Assembly (NCBI RefSeq): GCF_963583255.1
Contig: NC_084806.1
Span: 17,092,317 to 17,156,316 of the forward strand
Direction of reading: 5' to 3'
DNA length: 64,000 nt
Source of the DNA: Pyrus communis
Lineage: Eukaryota; Streptophyta; Magnoliopsida; Rosales; Rosaceae
Each line of letters starts with the position of its first letter. Positions within the stretch are counted from its first letter, which is position 1. The notes under the pieces are model-generated. The model made no database searches. It was not told the DNA's origin and was given only the letters and a program-made list of their open reading frames with translations. The position numbers and the translations under genes are program-made. This document shows positions 56,135 through 64,000 of this stretch, one piece after another.

Positions 56135-57969
56135 ATCCCACTTTTACGGCATTGCATGTGCCAAGTCTCAACCGAAACAATTAAAGGAAAATGGAATTTG
56201 GGGTGTGTTGCCTACATGCGTGCACGCCGCCTTGCATGCAAAACTTGCACTCAATTCCTTGGCTTGAGAGTCTTGAGAAACTTGCACAGTATACCATGCA
56301 TGAGAAGAAGGCGAAGGGATTTCGATTAGATCGATTCATTAATGTAATTGAAACCACTGCAGATTATGCATCTTAGAAAAAAATAATCCGCTTATACTAT
56401 ATCAAAGCATGCGTGGACGATAAGACGCTCTGATACTATATCAGAGCATACACACCCAACTTCATGAAATAATTTTCTAGCTAAATAAATTTGGGTCCAT
56501 GAAGTATTGTACCTTACACCACAAAAGAGACATTGTTCTTAATCTTTTTTAGGAAGGGAGAACAAAAATTGCAAGTTTGATCACCCGGCCCCCTAAGGAC
56601 ACCACGCATTCAATCTAAGTTATGATACTGGATCCATAAACTTTAGATCAATGAGAGATTCTAGATTGAAATGTTGTTTTATTATTTTATGAAGTTTTGA
56701 GAGAGAAAAATTCGAACTTCAAACATCTCTTATGTTGAGACATATAACTAAAGGGCATGATTGACCAAAAAACAAAAACCTAAAAGGGCATGGCTTAGAC
56801 AAGTCGTTCCTTTGGGGAAGAGCATGCAATAATTGCTACTGAACTTCAACAGTCGACCAAAGCATAAAAACAAAGAAGGAAAATCTAAGCAACGATTTCC
56901 GAACATATAAAGCTCTAGCCGCGTAATTAAATAGCTGGAATCATATATCGATCTACCTTGAACAAAGTGATGATATATTGACTTGTCACTTGTGGCTAGT
57001 GAGAAAGCATCTTTAATTAAAAGGTGACTTTATAAAGTTTTGACTATTTCTTTATTCAACCCTTTTGTCTTGCAAGTCTCATTACAGCTGCAAATCAACA
57101 ACTTTATTTTGTCTTCTGGTTGGTTGGTCGAGCAAAGATGAACAGCCAGCTATTATCTGAATCTTGATTATTGTACAAAGCAAGAATTCAGCCTGTGGAT
57201 GTGGAGTTGATTAATATATGATATAATGCATCGTCTTGTATAAACCGGTTTGGTTACATTTTAATCAAGTTAGGCAGCAAATAAGAAGATGAGCGCTCAA
57301 TTTAAACACTTCGGAACACAAAATCGTAAGGAACATGCATGTCTATTTAGATGTCAACTTCGTGCCACGTGTTGATCACCAACATAAAGGACAACCTCCG
57401 ATGGGACCGAGCGAGCAACTAAGGAAAGCGCTCGGCATGATCACCTTTTGACCTCTTGAGCCAAGCGATGGATCTAACAACTTTCCGATGCATTGCCCCA
57501 AGGCATAGGTCTTCTTAAACATCAACTATGTGCCACGTGGGATCACCAATAGGGAGGATAGCCTGCGGTTGGACCCCAATCGTAGCCCACTTGCCAATTG
57601 AGGTGGCCTGAGAATCAAGGCCCATATTTTGTGGGTAGAGAGATGGGCCTATATAAAGAAGAAGAGCAACCTGAAGAAGGGGTTAGGTTCTAAAAAGGTT
57701 TACCATATTGTGTTGTGAAATTATTCTTGATATATTATGTAAGCAAACAAATATATAGCATACATTCTCAATGGATGGAGCTCATTTATTTATTTATTTT
57801 TGTTGGAGGGGACCACTTAAATCTCTTTGTCTTCAAACATCACATACCCAGCAGAGTTGACCGTACTGATCTTGTATTGACCTTTCTATATTTGAGCATT
57901 AACATCCCCTTCCTAAATACTTCATGCTCAAGTGGCTAGGGTTTGAGGGTTCTTTTGTAATTAGTTACT
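56135..57969. other. Unassigned intergenic stretch
   Basis: No gene recognised. At 57330-57560 two related segments (ATGTCAACTTCGTGCCACGT and ACATCAACTATGTGCCACGT) repeat about 190 bp apart. Near 57650 there is GGGCCTATATAAAGAAGAAG, a TATA-like motif that could belong to an LTR fragment. Confidence 0.4.
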
Positions 57970-58262
57970 AAAAGATAAGATTCACGTATAAAGTTTGAAG
58001 GCTAAAAGTTTGTTGATGCTCAACTCAGTTAATTATTAGTGAGGTTTTAACCATTAATTTATAGATAATGATTTGCATTAGTTAGTTACAAGGAGTCTTA
58101 TCTTTGATTACAAAAATACAAAATTGAAATATACATGAGATAATGAAAATAATTATTAGTCGAAGAGTTGAAGATAAACCCAAACTCTTCCAGGAGTATG
58201 TTTGACAGAGTTGTTGCAACAGACTTGAGCGGGAAAAGCTGCTTGAGATATTTGAAAACTCA
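57970..58262 (-). repeat. 3' LTR of Copia 3
   Basis: 293 bp; minus-strand start TGAGTTTTCAAATATC, end CTTTTA. Carries small insertions relative to the other LTR. Confidence 0.88.
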
Positions 58263-58269
58263 TGGCTTA

Positions 58270-61200
58270 TCACGCCTTCGCAAGTTGAGCGAACGGCTGA
58301 GTACGAGAAGCTTGGGCAATAAGCTAAATGAGTGGAAGACAATCCTTTGGTGAGAAAATTAGCCACCTAATCTGTAGAAGCCACATAATTGACAAGTATT
58401 TCTTTGCGTGTAACTTTTTCACGGATGTAGTGATAGTCAACCTCAACATGACGCATACGAGCTTGATAAACCGGATTAGAAGCGATGACAAGGGCGCTGA
58501 TATTGTCACACCATAACTTAGGTTAAGGAAAATAAAGATGAAGATCATGAAACAGGTTTTGAAACCAAGACAAGGTAGTTGCAGTATACGCTAACTGGAG
58601 ATACTCCACCTCCATGCTTAAACGGGAGATCCTTTTTTGTTTCTTTGAACCCAGGAAAATTCAATATCCCCTTGTGGGATGATAGTCATTTGGATCACCT
58701 GCATAGTTAGCATTGGCATAAGCCATGATTGAGAGACCTAGGGCTATATAGCAAACCATGGTCATGAGTTCCTTTGAGATATCATAAGATTCTCTTCACT
58801 ACAGCCCAATGGATAGTCATTGGAGAGTGCATAAACTGACAAACTTGGTTGACGGTGAAAGCAATATTAGGGCTCTTGAAGAGAATATATAGAAGGGTGC
58901 CAATGATACTTCGAAATTTTGTGGCATCAGGAGGATGCGTTAGTGGAGAAACAATCGCAATCAAGTGGATGCTAGTGTTTGAAGAGGTTTAAAATCTTTT
59001 TTTTTTTTTTTTTTTTGTCCTTTTGAGAAGATTGGTTATGTATTTGGTTTGGGAAAGATGAAAACCTGATAGTGTCCAACACATTTCCATTCTTAAAAAA
59101 TAATACAGTGGCCTAAGATCCTTCATGGAAAACATTAAACCAAGTTGTGTGATGAATTTTTCAATTTGAGAGACATTGTTTCCGATAACCAGATCAAGAT
59201 AAATGATCAAATAAAGAATGGTGGATCCATCAAAATAAGTGAAGAAAGAAAAGCCTGCTTGAGAAGCAACAACCCTAGGTCCTCAAGATGTTGAGACTGG
59301 AACCATGCACGAGGTGCTTGTTTGAGGTCGTAGAGAGATAACTGAAGTTTGCAAACGTGATTGGGAAACTGAAAGGTCGATGAACCCCTGAGGTTGTCGT
59401 ATATACACTTCTTAAGATAATGAACCATGCAAGAACGCGTTTTGTACATCCAATTGACGGAATGACTAGTTGTAGTGTAATGAAACTAAAAGAATGAGAC
59501 GAATGACATGAGTTACCATAAGACTGAACGTCTCCTCATAATCGATAACTTTTTCCTAATGGAACCTATTAGCAACCAAGGGCGCTTTAAATCTTTCAAT
59601 GGAACCGTCAAACTTCTTTTTAATCCTATAAACCCGATTATTTGAAAAGATGTTGAGATGAGGTTAAAAATGGAACAATGACCCAAAGTACCAGTCTGTT
59701 GGAGCGCTGTGAATTCCTTGGCCATGGTTTGTATCCATTCCGGGAGTTTATTTGCCTTAGTAAAATAAGAGTGTTCAACAAGATTGTTCTTAGTGGCAGC
59801 AACATAAGCATATCGTGGATTGAGTTTGCAGATTTCGTCTTTAGCCCTTGTGAACATGGAGTGTGAAGGTAATGTTATTGAAGAGGATAGAGACACTGTA
59901 CTTGGGATCCCAATATTCGAAAAGGTTCTTAGTGGATGCCGAGTTGTGCTAGGGTTTGGAGAACTATGATTTGGAGGGTCAGGGTCAACAGAATCATGAT
60001 TTGGGGAAAGTGGGATTTGGATGGTAGGATAGGTGGAGTTTGGTCCAGGGGTTAGATCATTGGTAGTGAAGGTGAGGGATGGTTAGGAAGGCTACTAGGT
60101 GCTATTAGGGTTAAGTTGGGAGGAGACGGTGATTGTTGGGTTTGTGGTGCAATACTAGGTTGCAACGGTTTAGGATAAGGACATGAGCAATCAATTGTTA
60201 TCAAGTGATAAAATGGAGTTTGCATGCTCAAAGTAACAACGAAATCTTTATAAGAAAACATTTTCATCAAAAATAACTTGGCGAGACATAAAAACTTTTC
60301 GAGTAGAGGGGTCCAAACAATGACACCCTTGCCAGTTTAAAGAATAACCAAGAAAAATACACCTTTTTATCGAAATTGTAGCTTATGATGATTATATGGA
60401 CGAAGATACAGGAAGCAGGCACATCCAAATACTTATAAATTCATATTGGGGAGGAGTGGAGAATAATTTTTGAAAAGGGGATTCATTATTCAAAACTTTG
60501 GTGGGTGGGTGATTGATTAAACAGTTTGCTATATGAAAGGCCTCAACCCTAAACGTGACAGGTATTGATGCATGAGCAAGTAGTGTAAGTCTAGTTTCTA
60601 CCAAACGACGATGCTTACATTCTGCTAGGCCATTTTGTTAGGGATGATGGGGACGAGTAAAGCGATGATGAATCCTATTGAGTGTTAAAAACTTTCAAAA
60701 ATTATGGCTCTTATATTCTCCTCCCCTATCAGTTTGAAATGATTTAATGATCCTGCTAAACATGTTTTCAACCAGTTTCTTGAATGAAACAACAATATAT
60801 ATTAAACACTTCTAATTTGAGTTTTAAATGATAAATCCAAGAATATCGTGAATAATCATCAATAAAAACCACATAATATTTAAAACCATCCATCGAATAA
60901 GATGGAGAAGTCCATACATCTGAATGAATTAAGTCTAATGGCAACTTTGAAATTGAACTAGAAAGTTGAAATGGAAGTTTATGACTCTTGCCTAAAGGGC
61001 ATGAATAACATAAAGAAGAAGTCACATGGCCACGAATTGGCAAGTTATTTCTTTCAACTAAAAACTTTAAAATTGAAATAGAGGGATGTCCTAATCTAGA
61101 ATGCCACATTGCATCCGACATGCGACCACCAAAGTATGCAAAGACGCCATTATTGTTTTTGGATAAAAAGCTTGAAAAATGATAGAAGCCGTTTTTACTC

Positions 61201-62110
61201 CGGCCTTGCAAAAGGGTCCTCCCTATTGTTAAGTCCTGAACACAATAAGAATAAGGATATAAGGTTAGTGAGCAATTGTTATCCTAGGTAAAACGATTAA
61301 TTGAAATTATATTGGTGGAGGCACTGGGACAATATTAAGTTTTGGAAAGACTAAAGGTTTGATTTGAAGTTTGAATATGGAATCGACCAATTTTAGAAAT
61401 GTGCAAACATGTACCTCCAACCACACTATTCACGTGGTTATTGCCATTGCATTCTCTGGGATTTGCCATCTAAGCCAAGTCATGTATGATATGGCGCCGG
61501 AATCGAATAACCAATTTTGAACCTGGGGTGTTACCATGGGTTGAGCTTCATTAGATTGAGTAGCAGTAGCAAAGGCTGGAGTTTGGGGGCTGGGACGTGA
61601 CCTTCATATGCCATGTTCAGACGATTGTAACAGTTGGTAGCAGAATGACCATGTCGTGTGCAAATTCGCATCGAACTCTTACAAGAGGGTGAAAACCATT
61701 ACCACCATGTTGAGGAACAACACCAACAACACCATCATTTGGAGCACGAGGTCTTACTTGCTTGAAAGTGTCGCGACCACTAGGAAAAGGCCCACGGCCA
61801 CCACGTGCACCGCCAACCTAAAAGCCATGTCCTCCACATCCAGCTGCAAGTGTAGTGGGAGCTCCATCAACAGTAAAGACATTGTGGGTCTTTTGACGGC
61901 ATTCTGCACTGAGGAGTAGTGCCTCTAGAGCACCATACGAAATGGCTTCCACCTTAGCTTGAGCAGAAGCTATTGTACCTTCGTACACAAGACATGTTAT
62001 TGAGGATAATGGCCACTAAGTCGGAGTCAGAAACTGGAGAGGTTCCACCGTAAAACCAATTAGCAATATGAAGAGTAGTCCAACCTCTTATAAACCCTTG
62101 CAAGGTTTCT
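58270..62110 (-). pseudogene. Copia 3 polyprotein remnants
   Basis: From high to low coordinates: CCHC-type knuckle remnant (ICTRHGHSATNC, about 61660), protease area, integrase zinc region and core (MWHSRLGHPSISILKFL, LIHSDVWTSPS, VVFIDDYSRYSWIY; 61211-60768). Then the post-integrase linker (60604-60392), RT pieces (ANKLPEWIQTMAKEFTALQQ near 59740; LQLSLYDLKQAPRAW near 59340; FMHSPMTIHWAVVKRIL near 58800), and RNase H ending in ANFLTKGLSSTHL (58366). Many frameshifts and stops; nothing here is translatable as a whole. The gag N-terminus is largely missing. Confidence 0.9.
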
Positions 62111-62253
62111 CCTTTCACCAATGTGGGACTCTTTTACCTTCACATCCTCACATGTCCCCTCATGTGTGATGAATTTTCAAGTCAAACACGTGGACAACAC
62201 GAATTGGGTGTGACCGTTGAGCTTCACACGTGGAGCAACCTGTCCTGATACCA

Positions 62254-62518
62254 TAAAAGAGAAGTATTCACATATAAAGTTTGAAGGCTAAAGAGTTGTT
62301 GATGCTTAACTCAATTAATTCTGAGTGAGGTTTTAACTAGATGATTTACATGAGTCAACTACAAGGAGTCTTATCTCCGATTACAAGTTTACAAAACTGA
62401 AAATATACATGAGATAATACAAGTGATTGTGAATCCCAACTCTTCCAGGAGTATATTCAACATAGTTCTTACAACAGACTTGAGCGAGAAATGTTGTTTA
62501 AGATATTTGAACTTATCA
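62254..62518 (-). repeat. 5' LTR of Copia 3
   Basis: 265 bp; minus-strand start TGATAAGTTCAAATATC, end TTCTCTTTTA adjoining the primer site. Confidence 0.88.
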
Positions 62519-62523
62519 GTTAT

Positions 62524-62832
62524 AACATTACGATAATTATGTAATATTGGAGTGTAAATTTGAACAGTAATACTGTAACCTTTCGTTAAATGTTGGATAA
62601 TTACATCATGTTATAACACGATTACGATGTTTGAGATTCCATAGAATCCTCCATTACTTTATAATATGATCTCTCATTCCCATGAATTATTTCTTTATCA
62701 AGAAAACAAGGGCTAACTTTTCATATCATGAAAACCAAACAATGAACAATATAAAAATAAAATGTTGTTTTGATGAATGATTTTCTTCAAAAAGATACCA
62801 TAACATATCATTGTTATTCTCTGTCAACCATT

Positions 62833-62870
<38 letters not shown>

Positions 62871-62948
62871 TAAAATAAAAAAAAGCCCTTGGCAAATGCA
62901 GCTAGCCAAATTAAATTAAGAATTTCAAAACCCTCTTTTTTTCTGTTT

Positions 62949-62980
<32 letters not shown>

Positions 62981-63126
62981 GTGGATAAGAAGCTTTTGAA
63001 AGACGAGATTCTTTCAGTTAGGATTGTTGCATTGCATAATTTTTGCATTTGCACCACCAACCTGCCGCCTTTTGACCGTACGTACAATCCACGTGGACTC
63101 TCTGCTGACGTGTCACAAAGGAAGTC
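62524..63126. other. Intergenic with two microsatellites
   Basis: (TA)n at about 62837-62865 and (CT)n at 62954-62980. The CT tract, followed by GC-richer sequence, looks like a plant 5' leader, but no plus-strand gene with support follows. Confidence 0.5.
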
Positions 63127-63343
63127 TCTCCAGCCGAAAAGAGATTCTCTCCGGATCTCTCTCCAAAACCTAAAGATCAAGTGATATAGCCCTTTTAAAT
63201 TTGACTCAATGGCTTAAAATTATTACAACTTTTAAAAGTTTTTACTAACTTCTCTTTTTTTAACCGTTTGATCAAATTTCAAAAATTCGAATTACTTGAT
63301 TCTTGAATTTTGGAGGGAAAAATCCGGAGAAGATCTCTTTCCT
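63127..63343. mobile_element. MITE, ~217 bp
   Basis: AAAGAGATTCTCTCCGGATC at the left and the reverse complement of the right end (GGAAAGAGATCTTCTCCGGAT) match, and similarity continues through CTCCAAAA and ATCAAGT. No duplication resolved. Confidence 0.7.
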
Positions 63344-64000
63344 GACCCGCCAATCACTCCCCAAGCAAAACAATTTTCCAATATTCAATTAAATAATTAA
63401 AAAATTAGCATGACAATTAAAAAAAGAAGAAAAATGAAAAAGGTTGAGAATTGAGAAGGTTCCTTAATGAGCGTTGCTGGCCGGGTGGGGTGTGGTGCGG
63501 TGGTGGCCATGTGAGCGTGCATTGCATGTGCCGCTGTAGTCGGTTGTTTCGTGGGTGGCTCCCATCGTTGGTCCCACTCCGACCACATTTACGGACCCAC
63601 TGAAAAGGGTTGGAGAGGGAGGTGGTGGTTCATGGATGGGTCCCATTCGGATTCAGATCAAACATTCAATCTCCTCAGGCCGGAGTTAATAGAGAAATTT
63701 TTCAGTGTGCAGAAAATACAATTTAACATATTAAATATCATAATATAAGTAGTTGAAATTTTTCTATTTCAAGTATCTAAATACTTGTATTAGATTACTT
63801 ATTATGCCAAATTATGTTTCTAGACACATTGAAAAATTTATAGAGGATGCATGTTTTGTTGCCAAGAATGTGATTAGTAAGAAAATGAGCATTTATAGGA
63901 TTTGACACTTCGCGTTCTTCACTGACTTTCACTGAATTTTATGTACGTTATCATCTAAGAGCTAGCCTATGTTTGCACGAGATGATATCATGTTTACTTA
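63344..64000. other. Unassigned terminal stretch
   Basis: A GC-richer block (63475-63650) has overlapping frames on both strands and no recognisable protein; the remainder is AT-rich. Nothing supportable seen. Confidence 0.4.

Larger units (their letters stand above)
57970..62518 (-). mobile_element. Copia element 3, minus strand, decayed, 4.5 kb
   Basis: LTRs 57970-58262 and 62254-62518; flanks GTTAC (57965-57969) and GTTAT (62519-62523) form a 5-bp duplication with one C/T change. On the minus strand the primer site TGGTATCAGGACAGG (62253-62239) follows the 5' LTR. The LTRs differ at many positions, so this is an older insertion than Copia 2. Between them are disrupted gag, protease, integrase, RT and RNase H fragments in Copia order. 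Confidence 0.93.

Noticed and set aside
63397..63748. Overlapping ORFs on both strands in the GC-rich terminal block
   Set aside because: Neither strand gives a recognisable protein or splice signals; cannot be supported.

Overview
Source and overall character. This is a piece of a large plant nuclear genome. Intron-containing host genes sit in AT-rich sequence packed with nested plant transposons: Cassandra elements with 5S-like LTRs, Ty1/Copia elements with tRNA-Met primer sites, MULEs, hAT, PIF/Harbinger and SINEs. The host proteins and repeat types suggest a woody eudicot, probably Rosaceae (apple/pear tribe), but that is an inference. There is no operon, CRISPR, prophage or plastid sequence.

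Host genes. Three host loci are visible, all on the minus strand. (1) 1-1549: the N-terminal 516 residues of a PB1-domain Raf-like MAPKKK; the kinase domain lies outside the window, and a 5' leader with an intron runs to about 2400. (2) 10193-14603: an intact four-exon gene for a voltage-gated K+ channel beta subunit (aldo/keto reductase fold, KAB1-like). (3) 32186-52873: a purple acid phosphatase gene that is now a pseudogene. Its seven exons are spread over 20.7 kb because a 13.7-kb Copia nest sits in exon 6 and a rearranged LTR element in exon 3. It also has a frameshift, a stop codon and a lost metal-ligand His.

Transposon layout. 3.3-9.4 kb: a probable TIR element holding two hAT elements, one of them filled by an array of about 7.7 copies of a 346-bp unit, plus a Cassandra element. 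15.8-20.8 kb: a nest of three MULEs and one hAT, each boundary supported by a target-site duplication; the innermost MULE carries F-box and transposase gene fragments. 21.8-28.2 kb: a second MULE family, a ~510-bp tandem array made from one of its ends, an inserted PIF/Harbinger derivative, and a MULE carrying an NRAMP metal-transporter fragment. 28.2-31.5 kb: a large foldback, an (AT)21 run, a second Cassandra and a SINE. 32.7-46.4 kb: Copia element 1 with the much younger Copia element 2 inside it. 47.8-51.5 kb: a gag-only, inversion-bearing LTR block with a minisatellite. 53.9-55.3 kb: SINEs. 58.0-62.5 kb: a decayed Copia element on the minus strand.

No undescribed multi-gene system was found. 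What stands out is structural: layered insertions that can be dated relative to each other, gene fragments captured by MULEs, tandem arrays inside DNA transposons, and a phosphatase gene destroyed in several steps.
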